Shown here: piece by piece, positions 23,266-36,299 of the stretch | Numbering within the stretch: the stretch's first letter is position 1 | How the letters are laid out: each line of letters begins with the position of its first letter | DNA from: Hysterangium stoloniferum | Taxonomy: Eukaryota; Basidiomycota; Agaricomycetes; Hysterangiales; Hysterangiaceae | Assembly (NCBI GenBank): GCA_015178975.1 | Contig: WHVD01000114.1 | Location: forward strand, 1-64,000 | DNA: 64,000 nt | Reading direction: 5' to 3' | Notes under the pieces: model-generated | Told to the model about the DNA's origin: nothing | The model's input: the letters and a program-made list of their open reading frames with translations, nothing else | Databases searched by the model: none | Position numbers and translations under genes: made by a program

Positions 23266-23929
23266 CAGCTCTAAGTAGTAGCAATGTGGTGTCCCCCGTC
23301 TCGAGAACATTTCAAAAGGATTGTATTTGCCTTTAATATCCTTGTTTCCAAGTTCTTTGACTGATAATTTGCATCAACAACGGAAAGCGCATATAATGAA
23401 ATCCATAACTACGTCGCTGCCATCAAACTCTGTTTTCTATTCGATCTGAATAATTCTATAAACTGAATATGTGTCATACTTTATAACTATGGGAACTCAT
23501 TTCCATTACACGATGAGGGCAGGCACCTGCCACATTTTGGCGAATTTGTTATTCTTTCGAGCCATCCATTTGGGATTCTGTCATTGCTTCCGTCTCGGAT
23601 GGAGGTCGTGAAGCTCAAAATGTATTTATGCCCAACTACTTGTGAAGATGGTAAGATAGATGAGATAGAAACAAGCTCATTACTCGAGCCTAGCTTCATT
23701 TCCAGACCTCCTACAACAGGTCACATGTGAATCAAGCAAGTGGCACAAGCGGAAGGTCATCACTTCTGATGCTAGCGTCGTTCTGTCTTCAGTTGAGTCA
23801 GGGGTGATCATGAATACCAAACTCCGTCACCTGACGTCTTGGGGTCCCCTGTGGGATGTCCACGAGGAGATCCAAGATCATCTCGTTGTATGCGAGCTGT
23901 GTGAAAGAAAAGTAACATGAATTTTACAT
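23266..23929. other. intergenic, no clear gene
   Basis: No supportable gene. On the minus strand, 23,810-23,912 reads as an open stretch (LAYNEMILDLLVDIPQG) ending in a stop and preceded by a possible CAG acceptor. It may be the decayed tail of the neighbouring transposase region or of an unknown gene. Confidence 0.3.
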
Positions 23930-24790
23930 AATTCCAGTGACACCATATCAGTCGGAACATATTCTGGCAGAGAGATCCTGTGACTCGCGGAGTTTGTTTC
24001 TTACTATTAATAATCTATCACAACTATTCCTTGCTTCTGTATATAATCCCATGCCACAGTATTCAATAATCTCTGCCCCCAAGTACCGTTCCGCGGACTC
24101 ATAAATATATTCACAAATTATATATTAGAGTAACCAAAAACCCCGAACACCTAAATGTGAATCACGATTTTTGGAAATCACACGGCGATCCCTGACCGGT
24201 TCGGCAGCGCAACTCCTAGCCTGATTTTGGGCAAGTTCATCCGACCTCTTTATAGACATCTTTTGCTTTCATCGACTCTTTTTTCAGTCCAAGTCCCTTC
24301 TTCAGGGTTTCCCGAAAGCCTTGTCATAGCTGAAACTTTTGCCAAACTAAGCGCCCATCTGTATTTATGTGAAGACAACCAGTACTCTGTGCATATTCTC
24401 TCCTAAATTTATCATGCCAACTGAAGATGAACTTATTCCATATGCCTGGTCAGAAGGACCATATTCTGGTAGTGAGACTAAGGATATTTCAAATGAAGTG
24501 CCACATATGGGCTCGTTGGCCTCCTCTCGCAAGATATCAAAGCAATATCAAAATAAAATGATGATTGAGCCGTTGGAAAGAGGATGGATGAAGCTAACCA
24601 CATCCCCAACAATGAAATCAATGAGTTCGGCGGCATTCACTGACCCAGGAACAATGGGTGTGGCGATATAGCCCTCGAGGGTCAGTGCAGGCAGAACACT
24701 ACACTGAGAACCTCCCCTAAATTGCGCCCTGATATTTGGTGTAATACAACAGATGCATGGCCATAATGACAGTATATCATCCACTCGTGC
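23930..24790 (-). pseudogene. decayed DDE transposase (DNA transposon remnant)
   Basis: The minus strand at 24,790-24,548 encodes LPALTLEGYIATPIVPGSVN followed by AAELIDFIVGDV. This resembles the core of fungal DDE_3-type transposases, which typically read LPALSLDG...V.GSVN...F..F. Farther on, LVSLPEYGPSDQAYG (near 24,480) fits a mutated LPPYSPDxNPIE motif. Another open stretch at about 24,105-23,950 (AERYLGAEIIEYCGMGLYTE) may be the C-terminus. The frame is not continuous across these pieces and the second catalytic Asp is not found, so this is a dead plain DNA transposon. Its ends were not identified. Confidence 0.5.
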
Positions 24791-25065
24791 TTGGTCAACT
24801 CATCCACCAAAGCTAGCCGATTTCCGACAAACGGCTTGTCATATCCACCCTCCAAGTTGAACGGGCACCTTCATTGCACTCTGCCGCTCATCCCCTATCA
24901 GTTTGTATGTCAGTCCAGCTTCACGAATGTTACGATCAAGAGCCGAAAGGGAAATATTTAATAAATATACTCAGTCGGACAGCAGTGATTATAACGCAGT
25001 AACTGATAAAGGAAAAAAAGCAGACTACTTTAACCGGGACTAAGCTCAGCTGTTTCTTCTCTCGG

Positions 25066-25810
25066 CCCCTTCAAGAATCATCGTAACAAAGTATTAAAAC
25101 GAGCCCATCGAGGCAGAGCCCAACAGGTTTGGGACAGTTACCCTGCATCGATACATTAGTATATTCGCTCACTACGCATGCAATATGCAAGATTCTGAGA
25201 ATGGTGCGTTATCAAGAGAAACCCGAAATATCTGCACATGTATATATAAGCCTCTGCTTCTCAAGACAGCTCGTGAGGCTAGCCTTAAAAATCCCCTCGA
25301 GCCCAATGCCAAACCAAGGCACCCTATTCGCCAGGCGAAGACCACCCTACACGATTTTTATGTCGTTTTACCATTTAGCGAAGAATTTCATGCACCAGGT
25401 CCGTCCGCTTCGAAAGGTGACAACCCATCAATAACATGGCCTTTGCTCCCACACGTGACTCTGGGAGTGCACCTCCTTCCTCCAGATGTTCTGGATGGCC
25501 TTAGCATTATTCCAGACACTGAAGAAGCAGCTATTTGATAGATGTATATTATTTGTGGTCATTATGGCTTTATTTCCGCTACCATGCAGTAGCAGCTTGC
25601 GGCACCCAGAAGTATTTGTAGTAGGTATTTGTACACATATACCCTTTTGTTCTTAGGCGGACACTCCTTCTGGGGTGAAGGGGGCAACAAGTTCTATTGT
25701 AGGTCACAGATAATTCTGCCGATTTAAATACATAGGTATTCAAACAACGAATCATGACGCGGAAATGTCCGGTTTCCGGTGGCAACTCTACCAACATCGG
25801 AATAAGCGAC
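25066..25810 (+). repeat. duplicated block D, copy 2
   Basis: The diverged inverse copy of 15,310-16,024, about 9 kb away. It starts at GGCCCCTTCAAGAATCATCG and runs past the shared small ORF and the CACCCAGAAGTATTTG stretch. It is preceded by sequence shared with 12,787-12,855. Confidence 0.6.
25185..25538 (+). CDS. conserved small ORF of block D, copy 2
   Basis: A 117-residue ORF starting MQDSENGALSRETRN, homologous to the 106-residue ORF at 15,583-15,903 (minus). It carries an extra stretch of about ten residues in the middle. Both copies have stayed open despite visible nucleotide divergence. The overlapping frame 25,129-25,434 is open too and also has a counterpart in copy 1. Function unknown; no domain recognised. 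Confidence 0.35.
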   Translation: MQDSENGALSRETRNICTCIYKPLLLKTAREASLKNPLEPNAKPRHPIRQAKTTLHDFYVVLPFSEEFHAPGPSASKGDNPSITWPLLPHVTLGVHLLPPDVLDGLSIIPDTEEAAI

Positions 25811-26405
25811 TTTTACGACATTATTTTCTTTGAGCATAGACGTCTAATTTGAATTTCAAACTTTCTGTGTCCCTTCCTCCAATCCGATATCATTTTACAA
25901 ATTTTCTACTTTCACCTTACCTTTACATGGTTCAGCCAGCGTATCGGACATGTGGCCTTTTAAGTATTCCAGGTACCAGTACTCTGGCGATGTCCAACAA
26001 AGTCTAGACCCCGACAAGGGAATTTTCACGATGGAGAAATTATTACGTTAAATTATCAGGAATAATTAGTGATCTTGAAACTCAGAATCTGGAAGGGTAT
26101 AAACGGCAGTAATACACTAAAATGTAGATTTCGCCAATTTACTTGTCATGTAAGTAAAATCCATTACATCAAAACAGTTATTGCACTATGCCAGCGGTGC
26201 ACTTCGTTAAAACATCTAATTTATGCAAATACTTTGTCACCTCGACAAAAAACTATCCCCTTTGCAAAATAACTTATCTTTACTCTTAGAAAAGATCCTA
26301 AGAGGGTTGATTAATTAGTTGAAAATTGAGTGAGGAAAGAAAACCATTTGGGCCTGATTGGCCACCCGCCAATGGCAGCCGCTACACTGTGTGGATATCA
26401 ATAGA
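25811..26405. other. intergenic, no gene seen
   Basis: AT-rich sequence without a supportable ORF. Near 26,340-26,405, read on the minus strand, it continues the transposase remnant found at 28,979-29,240, because the Copia-like element is inserted between them. Confidence 0.4.
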
Positions 26406-26410
26406 AAAGA

Positions 26411-26561
26411 TGTTGGATTTTGGGAATCTGATATGCGAGCAGCAAGAAGCACAGACCATACACCTATATTAGTAAGCAGTTACTAGACGTATACATATAA
26501 GGATGATACATGTATTGTAGTCCTTATCCGTTTGTAACGAGACTCACTTCGTATTCCAACA
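26411..26561 (+). repeat. left LTR of the short Copia-like element
   Basis: 151 bp from TGTTGGATTTTGGG to TATTCCAACA, with 6-7 bp terminal inverted repeats TGTTGGA/TCCAACA. Confidence 0.85.
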
Positions 26562-27016
26562 GGTTATGGGCCCCGGCAGTGCACTCCTGCACATTCGAAA
26601 TGTCAACTTCACAAAACACAAACAGATCACGGTTAGCTACCGTTCACCAAAGCTAGGTGCTGTTGTAGACCACCTTTAATCCCATTGCACAAACCACCAT
26701 TCCACGCATTGTCATTAACTGTGCAAACTTCACTCTTCACATACTACCACTAATTCTACAGTCATTACCATAACAAGAATTTACACTCAAAACTGTAATA
26801 TCCTGCACATGCTCCCAATAACGCTGCGATGATGTGGCTGACTGAGGTGCCGAAAATCCCAGAGCCATTGAGCCTGAGGATGGCCAACCCGACAGGTCGA
26901 TTGTGAGCTGGAAAGACAAGCTGTCTTCACCAGAGGGAATGCTCTGACTATCATGTCTTGGAGAGATACGGTGCATCAGGATGAAGTTGCAGTGAGGAAA
27001 ACTTGGACTGGGAAAA

Positions 27017-27275
27017 TTGGACGGTATGGATTTATCATTTGAGGGAGTGGGAATTGGACGGTATGGATTTATCATTTGAGGGAGTGGGAATTGGACGGTA
27101 TGGATTTATCATTTGAGGGAGTGGGAATTGGACGGTATGGATTTATCATTTGAGGGAGTGGGAATTGGACGGTATGGATTTATCATTTGAGGGAGTGGGA
27201 ATTGGATGGTATGGATTTATCATTTGAGGGAGTGGGAATTGGACGGTATGGATTTATCATTTGAGGGAGTGGGAA
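27017..27275. repeat. 37-bp minisatellite inside the Copia-like element
   Basis: Seven tandem units of about 37 bp containing TTGGACGGTATGGATTTATC then ATTTGAGGGAGTGGGAA. One unit has TGG for CGG. The GAGGGAGTG part equals the purine-rich tract beside the 3' LTR, so the array may derive from duplicated polypurine sequence. Confidence 0.85.
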
Positions 27276-28822
27276 TGGTCACTGCGAGTCCCTCATGCTT
27301 GAGGGAGTGCATTAGATTTGGGATAGCAAGGGATAGCGAGCATTAGGACTCACATCACAACATGCAGGACTGCACAGCCAGGAACAGCTGTCAATGTCAC
27401 ACGCATCATGGGTGGCTCCCATTAACCACAGCTGAACTGCGAACAATCGAGACGACTCAATGTACAAAGACCCATGGGCAGTTTCGGGCATCGAACAAAG
27501 TCCTCACCTTTTCGAGACACCACCAATCACAACTACCGCCAATATTATAATCGATGACAGCTGCGATAGAGATGGATGCAGAAGTATGGCACACGGGAAA
27601 CCCAGCAGATGACTGTGGTAGTGGCCAACCACAGTCTCATCGTGAGCCAGAGGGACGGAAGAGCCCTACTGGAGGAATGCTGAACTGGGTGATTAGCTAG
27701 ACAGGCAAAGGAACGTTAGTGATAGGGTGACGAATTGGAAGAAGAAAACCAAGAATTTTACTTCAAGGCATACCACACAGGGCAAGGCATGGCGATGACA
27801 ACCAAATGCTCAAGGACGACCTCGACGACTAGGTCTAGTCGACTGGAATGACATACAGGCCGAGGGAAGGAATAAACCCGCAGACACCCAGTACGTCATG
27901 CAAGACAACATGCTCATCACGCTGCAATCGCTACCTGCAATACAAGAAGTGAAAGACGTCGCCGAGACAAGATGATGATCAACGCACCTGCATAGACCTG
28001 CTCAAAGATTTCGAAGAGCATACACATGCTGGTAATCAGAACCATCAGTTGAGACCATCACGCATGCAAATCGTTAGCGCATACCTGCATATTCAATCAG
28101 CAGTGACGAAGGCATAACTGAAAGGGATGCTAGTGTTCCAGCGCTGCCCCAGAACAACTTGCCACGAGAGGTTGCTGCCATTACAGCCTTGCTACGCATA
28201 GATAATCAGCCCCAGGACAAAATGGATGAGAACATACCTGGAATCTCGAAAACACAATGGCAATGGCCATATATCCACTGCGAACGTTATAGAGGCGAAA
28301 CAATGTAATGCCTGGCCAACGAGAAGAAGGTGCAACACCATGTCAATGCCGAGCCAAGGACATCAACGTCGAATGCACTGAGCATGTCAGTGGCAAGTGT
28401 TCAATCGAATTGCCACATATCAAGAAAGCAACTGTTCCCCTTTTCAACATCGCACACCATTCATTGCTTACCACACATCACATTGGCACTACAACACTCA
28501 TTCATGTCTACATTTAACAGCGACAACTCTTACGATCCGTGTTTATCATTGCCCGCCCCGTGGAAAGGGCCAAATTGCCATTTTACTATTCAGCAAGTTT
28601 GTCCTGGATCGCTGTCGAACATCGCCACTTGCCATTATTGCCTATAATATCCAGGATAGGATTGGGAGTTGAAACGATGGACAACTGTATGGGAATACTT
28701 GAGGTTCAAGGAGGTATTTGGAGGATGTTGCGGTTATCTCATGGAGTTCAGTCAAATGAACTCAAGGATATGTTTAAGGGAGTGCTCTGATTTAGTGTAA
28801 TCTCCTTGTGCTTGAGGGAGTG

Positions 28823-28973
28823 TGTTGGATTTTGGGAATCTGATATGTGAGCAGCAAGAAGCACAGACCATACGCCTATATTAGTAAGCAGTTACTAGAC
28901 GTATACATATAAGGACGATACATGTATTGTAGTCCTTATCCGTTTGTAATGAGACTCACTTCGTATTCCAACA
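28823..28973 (+). repeat. right LTR of the short Copia-like element
   Basis: 151 bp matching the left LTR with four transitions, followed by the AAAGA target duplication. Confidence 0.85.
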
Positions 28974-28978
28974 AAAGA

Positions 28979-29240
28979 GTCGCTATGTTGTCCGGAATCT
29001 ATTTGTGTTAGTGGTACTTATTGGAGCTGAAAGCTTTCACCTCTGGTTGTGCTTCAACAGACCCCCGAGTCCCTGCTGATAAGCATCCAACCAACGACCT
29101 AGCTGATATCCCCACCGACGGACAATCTATGTAGGAACCGGTTCCAACCCTTTTGGCAAGTCGTCTTTCAACCCATCAAATGAGTGACCACAATGGTCGC
29201 GTACGTATTTTTTCACCATTCTTCAGAAATACTCAATGGA
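28979..29240 (-). pseudogene. C-terminal remnant of a DNA-transposon transposase
   Basis: On the minus strand the peptides HSFDGLKDDLPKGLEPVP, RRWGYQLGRWLDAYQQGLGG and EVKAFSSNKY, then IPDNIATLSIDI, resemble the C-terminal end of large agaricomycete transposases (R(R/K)W...R(W/Y)(L/M)DAYR.GL...VKKY.SHR.IP). Stop codons interrupt it, and the short Copia-like element at 26,411-28,973 is inserted within it: removing that element makes 26,340-26,405 its continuation. Family assignment is from memory of motif layout only. Confidence 0.4.
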
Positions 29241-29785
29241 GTTTTATTTCCCAATGGGAGTCTGTAAGAAAAGATACAAGTGCCCCGCAGCTTCAATGGT
29301 TTCTTGAAAATGTCATTTCTGGCCATGAGGCCTCCATCCCTCAGGTACCTGCCCCTAGGGCTAGGATTAGGGTTACAAAAATTTCACACATCCTATTTGG
29401 CCACTACACAATTAGGCCGTGTTTAAACCAAGTGCACTATAGAACTCCACCCCTTCAGAAATACTAAACATCTCTTTTAGAATTGATTAGAATTGACACC
29501 CTGGCACAACCAGAGTGCAAAGTACAAGTTGTACATTTTACCTCAACAACATTCAACTTTAGTTAGAGGAGCTTTTCCTGCGTCGGAAGTTCAATTGTAC
29601 AATGATCAATGTGTCCTCCAATGACTTTCTCAAGCCACATGCATATCATTAAATACGGCTTGTTTATTGCATGACTCCATAACCCACACATCTAGCGGGG
29701 AAAGCGACAGTGAAGCAGATTTCCTATATGTCATTGAAAAAGTCCGTGCGTCACTCGATTAACTGTTGGAGGCAAGTCAAACAAT

Positions 29786-30136
29786 TTAAACCGTTCTCAC
29801 CACTTGATGCAATTCTTCGACCCCCTCATCGTTTGTCCAAAATGTGTCATCCCCGACAAAGCCCGGAGCCAGCTGGGCCATCCATGCGATGGCGTCGCTA
29901 TCTACAAGTTCGCCCTTCATTTTGTTCAAATACAAAGACTCCACTTCGGTTTGTGATGCTTTGAGCTGGTTGTTTTCTGGGCTGACATCCCATACGGCAC
30001 GATTCATGATGTAGCAAATTAAATCGTCCACCAACAAGTACCCATAAGATGAAGCAAGGGCAACGAGGAGCGCTGGCATCATTAGATTGTGCCATGCTGT
30101 GTGAACATCTGGCTGATCACCAGGTTTCAAGGCCAT
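29786..30136 (-). CDS. unknown ORF, 116 residues
   Basis: A frame open from ATG at 30,136 with a protein-like composition (MPALLVALASSYGYLLVDDL, several Trp residues and an acidic C-terminal half). It lies just left of transposon X and right of the transposase remnant on the same strand, so it may be part of that dead transposon. No motif is recognised, no intron is evident, and it could be a chance ORF. Sequence from 29,470 to 29,785 shows nothing. Confidence 0.3.
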   Translation of the reverse strand: MALKPGDQPDVHTAWHNLMMPALLVALASSYGYLLVDDLICYIMNRAVWDVSPENNQLKASQTEVESLYLNKMKGELVDSDAIAWMAQLAPGFVGDDTFWTNDEGVEELHQVVRTV

Positions 30137-31070
30137 GCTAAAATTTGCCGAAAAAACACCCCTTGTTTGGGATGAAATAAATATACGAGCATGGCATTTG
30201 TGAAGGCTGTTGAAGTAACGGCATTACATAAGCCATATTTGGTAAGCTGGAACATAGTACATATTGGGGAACTGTATAGTTCCCACTATGCGAGGCATAC
30301 TATATATAAGGTAGGCGTCACTTTAGTTTGGCACCTATTTATGTAAGCAAAAAAGTGACCTGCTTGCACTCCTTTCTGTGCTTCCACAACATAGATAATC
30401 TGTAATTAAAGCCCAGGGAAGTGGAGTTGGGATCCATTCCTCCAGTTCTCAGGTTTAAAACTTGAAAAATAATTCACCCTTGCCAAGTAGTGGGACTTAC
30501 AAATTTTGACTTTTTTTTTGAGTCTCTGAATGCTTAAAAACACATTTCCATGTGATTCTGAGATTTTCAAAATTTTGACAGTGTCAGTATTGGCCGCTTA
30601 CATAATCATCATGTGATATATTGGGCAGCCTTGTTTTAAGGGCCTAAAATTGGGAAAGAAAACTGTATTAAATTAGGTTGTATTAAATTCAAATATATGT
30701 ATGTATCTATATTACTTACATAAAAATTCTCCTAAGAAAAAGAGGGTATAGTTGCACATGTACTTGTGCAGTAAGCTGTGCACTTGATCACAGGCCACAT
30801 TACATAAGCAGCACAGTAGCAAACTGTAAGGGTTCTGCTATGAAGGAGTAGCGTAATCCCTCAGAGAGCTCTTTGCAAAAGGGAACGAAATGAGTAGGAC
30901 TAGGTTCCTATTCAAAAGAGACTAAGGTAACAATACAAGGAGTCTACCTATTTATGATAATAGCAGTATAGCCTCTTGCAACAAGTAAAAACGTGTGAAA
31001 CAAACAACTAGTAGTCCAAGACACCACCGGCCAGGCGGGCTGGCAACCCAGATGCCAAGTCCGCCCTAAC

Positions 31071-31498
31071 TGTCACAACCGTCACATGTCACGTATTGTC
31101 ACAAACATTCAAAGGTAACTTTCGACAACTCTTCGACCTATCGAATTCAACTCGACAAACCGAACATTAATCGACACCATCGGATCTCTTTCGACATGTC
31201 TCATTTCGATGTCATATATGATTTCATAATTAGTTCATAACATAGTCATAACGATACGATGAAAAGTATAAAAGGGCTATGAAAGGAACAAGGGAAGTCA
31301 GTCGAAATATCTGTATATTAGTGACATTAGTAATCTACTTTGTCGTATTTCTTCGACAAATACTTCCGTGAGTTCTTGCGACTGGTAATAGCCTCTTACT
31401 TCATCGACAGGGTGAATATATACTTCGTCGAACGAGGCTTTCGAGTTCAATTAGTAGAATATTATTCGACTTTATCGAAGAATAATCAATTCGTGACA
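31071..31498 (+). repeat. 5' LTR of the 31-kb Gypsy element
   Basis: 428 bp. Its first 40 bases contain four GTCAC motifs (TGTCACAACCGTCAC, ATGTCAC, TTGTCAC). The same family occurs as solo LTRs at 42,107-42,534 and 43,027-43,455. Confidence 0.9.
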
Positions 31499-34400
31499 GT
31501 ATATTTCGACTATCAACTGTTGATGAAGCCCAGGATGCGATCCGAGACTACCAAAGCATCAAGTTCCACAGCACTTCAATCCGTGGCTCCTACTCCTTTA
31601 CCAAGAGTTATTCGGCCATCGCGAATTCCAGTTTCTCCTTTAACCAAAACTAGAAGAACTGCGATGTCTTCAATCCGAGAACCCGAAGAAGTTCGAGAAG
31701 AACCGATCTTGCCAATTCAAGAAGAACCGATCTTGCCAATTCAAGAATCTGAATCCCCATTAACTCCTTTACCCGAATCTCCATGACCTGGACCTGTTAC
31801 GTCTGAGGATGAAACAATGTTTCGACATTTCGGAGATGCACTCGGAAAAGTATTGAAGGACCAGATAGTTTCGAAGGAGCATGAAATCACAGTGAATAAG
31901 CCCGAAGAGTTTACCGGAGAAGAACCTTCGATGTTGAAGAATTTTATCGCTCAATGCGAAATGGTCTTTCGATCTCGACCAAAATCGTTCGAATCCGATC
32001 AATCGAAAATTACGATGGTAACTTCGTATTTCCAGAAAACAGCTCAAGAGTGGTGGCAACCTTTTCTATTAAATCCCCCAATTCCTCCGCCATCTTTCCT
32101 TGTGGATTATCTTGATTTTCTAGATGAATTATATGCTCAGTTTGGAGAAATCAATGCAGAAGGAGAAGCCGAAGAAAAACTCGACAATCTGAAAATGAAA
32201 GCTCATCATCATGTTGCGAAGTATTCAATTCAATTTACGAGTCTCGCTGCTCAAACTCGATATGACGAATTCGCTTTACGACGACGATTTTATAAAGGAC
32301 TTCCGAATCGAATTAAGGACGAAATAGTGAAGCTTCAAGTTCAACCTGAAAGTTTTGCCGAACTGCGAACGGCAGCCCTTCGACTCGATTCTTACTATTG
32401 GATGAGAGAGAATGAACGACAACGTGAAACAGAATCAAGTTCGACTCCGCGAAGATTTGAAAGAAGACAATTGATGATGCCTACGACGTATCCTTCGACA
32501 TCACGAACATTTAGGCCTTCGACTCAAGCGAAACCATCTTCGACAATTCTAGGACCCGATGGACAATTACTTCCTGCCGAACGAGACAGAAGATTTAAGG
32601 AAGGGTTATGTATATTATGTGGGGAGAAGGGTCAACGGATCGACTCCGACATCAGGACAAATCACGTTTACGACTACATTACAAATTTATTTTCCATCCG
32701 GACAAATTCAAGAATTACAATTCTTTCTAACCAATCTTGACTTGTCTTGTCAAGTGGTATTAGGACTCAACTGGCTGAAGCAATACAATCCTGTGATTGA
32801 CTGGCGATCTGGCCGTATATCGTTCGAACCTACTTCGACACCTTCGACAAATCCGAATCCGATTCAACCGTCAATCGAAACGTTATCGGAAGAGAAGCAT
32901 GCTTCGACCTCGGCGAGTCATTCATCGACATCTGAGAAAATCCGTGAAGAATCGAAATCCGGGACTGCTAATCCGAATATCAACATAGTCAATCAGAAGA
33001 CTTTCTTACGAGCTGCAAAAGCAAAAGACTCTCAAACCTTTGTGGTCTTTATTCGTGATGAATCTTTCAAGACTTGTAAGGCCTCTGGTGCAAAAACTAC
33101 GACTTCGACATCATTCGACATACCGAACGTTCCGACCGAATATTCCGACTTCTCGGATGTTTTCGACAAAAAAGAAGCTGAAGCTTTACCTCAACATCGA
33201 AGTTATGATCACGCTATCCCATTAGAAGAAGGAACTATTCCACCTATGGGTCCGATCTATTCGTTATCTGAGACAGAACTTCAAGTGCTACGAGAATATC
33301 TCCAAGAAAACCTTTCGAAGAAATTTATTCGATCGTCGCAATCTCCCGCTGGCGCACCGATTTTGTTCGTCAAGAAGAAGGACGGAAGCCTACGACTTTG
33401 CGTTGATTATCGAGGACTTAATAAAATCACATGGAAAAATCGATATCCACTTCCTTTAATTCCAGATCTTTTGGATTGACTTCGAACGGCGAAATATTTT
33501 ACGAAAATCGATCTCCGAGGCGCTTATAATTTAGTTAGGATTGCTCCAGGAGATGAGTGGAAAACAGCCTTTCAGACTCGATATGGATCTTTCGAATATT
33601 TGGTTATGCCTTTTGGACTATGCAACGCTCTGGCAACCTTTCAACAATTAATGAATGAAATATTTTCAGATTTACTTGATATTTGGGTAATTATCTATCT
33701 CGACGACATACTAATATTTTCCGACAATCTCGAAGAACATTTACGACAAGTTCGAGAAGTTCTTCGACGGCTTCGACAAAATCGATTATTTGCAAAACCC
33801 GAAAAATGCGAATTTCACAAAACCAGTGTTGAGTTTCTAGGATATGTTATTTCTCCTCAAGGCGTATATATGGATGAAGAAAAAATCAAAGTTATTCAAG
33901 ACTGGCCCGAACCACAAAAAGTCCGCGATATTCAATCATTTTTAGGATTCGTGAATTTCTATCGAAGATTTATTCCAAGTTATTCTGAAATCGTTTTACC
34001 GTTGACTCGACTTACCCGAAAAAAGGTTCAATGGCATTTCGATGAAAAATGTCAACATGCATTTAACTATTTGAAAAAAGAATTTACTACAGCTCCGATT
34101 TTAATTCATTGGAATCCAGATTATAAACCTATACTCGAAACTGATGCTTCTGATCATGCTATAGCTTCAATATTTTCTATGCAAACTCCCGATAACGAAA
34201 TTCATCCAGTTGCTTATCATTCAAGAACTCTCTCGACCTCCGAAATTAACTACGATACTTACGATAAAGAATTATTAGCAATATTCGAATCTTTCAAAAT
34301 TTGGCGACATTATTTCGAAGGAACAAAAGAACCAATTGAAGTTTTAACGGATCACAAGAATCTCGAATATTTTGCGACAACTCGAATTTTATCTCGACGA

Positions 34401-36299
34401 CAAGCTCGATGGGCAGAATATTTATCGACCTTTAATTTGATTATTCAATTTCGACCGGGAAAACTAAATTTGAAAACAGATGTTCTTTCCAGAAGAAACG
34501 ACATTTATCCAAATGAACCCGACTACTCGAAAAAGAATCCAACTAATCTTCGACCGGTATTTACAAATGAGCAAATTCAAGCTTCCTTACGTGCAACATA
34601 TTATCTTCCAATAGCGAGAAAAGCTACTCTTATTATGGATACGGATCAACTATTGAAAGATATAGTCAAAGCTCAAAAAGAAGATCAATTTACTCTCGAC
34701 AAGATTCGACAGATTTCCGATGATGCCAAAGAAGATTGGCAAAAGAATGAACAAGACTTTTTATGTTTCCGAAACAGAATTTACGTTCCCGATTATCAAA
34801 CCCTTCGACTCCGAGTTCTTCAAACTCGACACGATCATATTACTGCAGGACATTTCGGTCAAACGAAAACATATCAAACAATATATCGAGATTTCTTTTG
34901 GCCACGACTCCGACAAGATATTCAAAGTTTTATTCGATCATGCGTAACATGTACAAAATCGAAAACTCCACGACATCGACCCGTTGGATTACTCAAGCAA
35001 CTTCCGATCCCTCTTCGACCATGGCATTCGATCTCGATGGACTTTATCGAACAATTACCAGCCTCGAATGGTTACGACTCAATACTCGTAATCGTCGATC
35101 GACTTTCGAAACAAGCAATATTCATTCCAACTTATACTACGATCAACGCTCCCAAACTTGCTCGACTTTTCGTATTACATGTCTTTTCAAAACATGGAGT
35201 CCCTAGTCATGTAACTTCCGATCGAGGATCCGAATTCGTGTCGCATTTCTTTCGATCTCTCAGAACAGCACTCGACATGAAATTACATTTTACTTCGGGA
35301 TATCATCCTGAAGGCGATGGACAAACCGAACGAGTCAATCAAACCATCGAACAATATTTACGAATATATTCAAATTATCAACAAGACAATTGGGCTGAAT
35401 TACTTCCTTTAGCCGAATTCGCTTACAACAATACACCTTCCGAAACAACTGGTGAAACACCATTTTTTGCTAATAAAGGTTATCATCCATTGTTAGAAAT
35501 TCACCCTGAAAAAGATCTAGCTTCCGCTCTAGCTCGCGATTATACGACAGATCTCGAAGCTCTACATAAACATCTCAAATCAAATATCCAGAAAGCACAA
35601 ATACGTTATCAAAAATATTTTGACATACATCGAAAAGAGTCTTTCGACTTTCCGATCCATTCTCAAGTCTTTGTACGATCCGACTTTATTCGAACAACTC
35701 GATCATCGAAAAAATTATCAGAAAAACTATTAGGCCCATTTGAAATCATTGCTCGACCAGGATCTCATTCATATACATTAAAACTCCCCAATCATCTCAA
35801 AGGAATTCATCCCGTCTTTCACGTTTCAATGTTAGAACCATTTTATCCCAATACTTTCCCAAATCGAAAACAACCTCCTCCTCCTCCGATTTACATTGAA
35901 GAAGAACCCGAATATGAAATTTGAGAAATTTTGGATTCAAAATTCGATAAAAGATATAAGGATTCACTACGATATTTAGTTGCTTGGTTAGGTTACGAAG
36001 GAACAGACGAAGAAACTTCGTGGTTAGGCTCTCAAGATCTCGAACATGCTTTCGACCTTATCGAAGAATTTCACCAAAAATATCCAAATCTTCCACGACA
36101 TTAAAATCTCATTCAACTATCTTTCGACATCTATTCGACAAAATCGAAAAACATATCAAAATGCAAAAAACATCAATTAATCAAAATTTTAAGTATCTAC
36201 AAATCTTCAATTCCTTCCTCTCTCAATTCCTCCATCTTGTCAAACCACGCCCTCCTAAATCTACCACTATTCACACTAATCTCAGTTTCTTCACTATAA

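Larger units (their letters stand above)
26411..28973 (+). mobile_element. short Copia-like LTR element, no pol recognised
   Basis: 2,563 bp bounded by 151-bp LTRs (26,411-26,561 and 28,823-28,973), each TGTTGGA...TCCAACA, with a perfect 5-bp target duplication AAAGA (26,406-26,410 and 28,974-28,978). A primer-binding site GGTTATGGGCCCC follows the left LTR at 26,562, the same as in the Copia element at 43 kb. A purine-rich GAGGGAGTG precedes the right LTR. I count four LTR differences, all transitions (about 2.6 percent), so it is fairly young. No reverse transcriptase or integrase is visible, so it was probably non-autonomous (TRIM/LARD-like) and mobilised by a relative. Confidence 0.8.
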
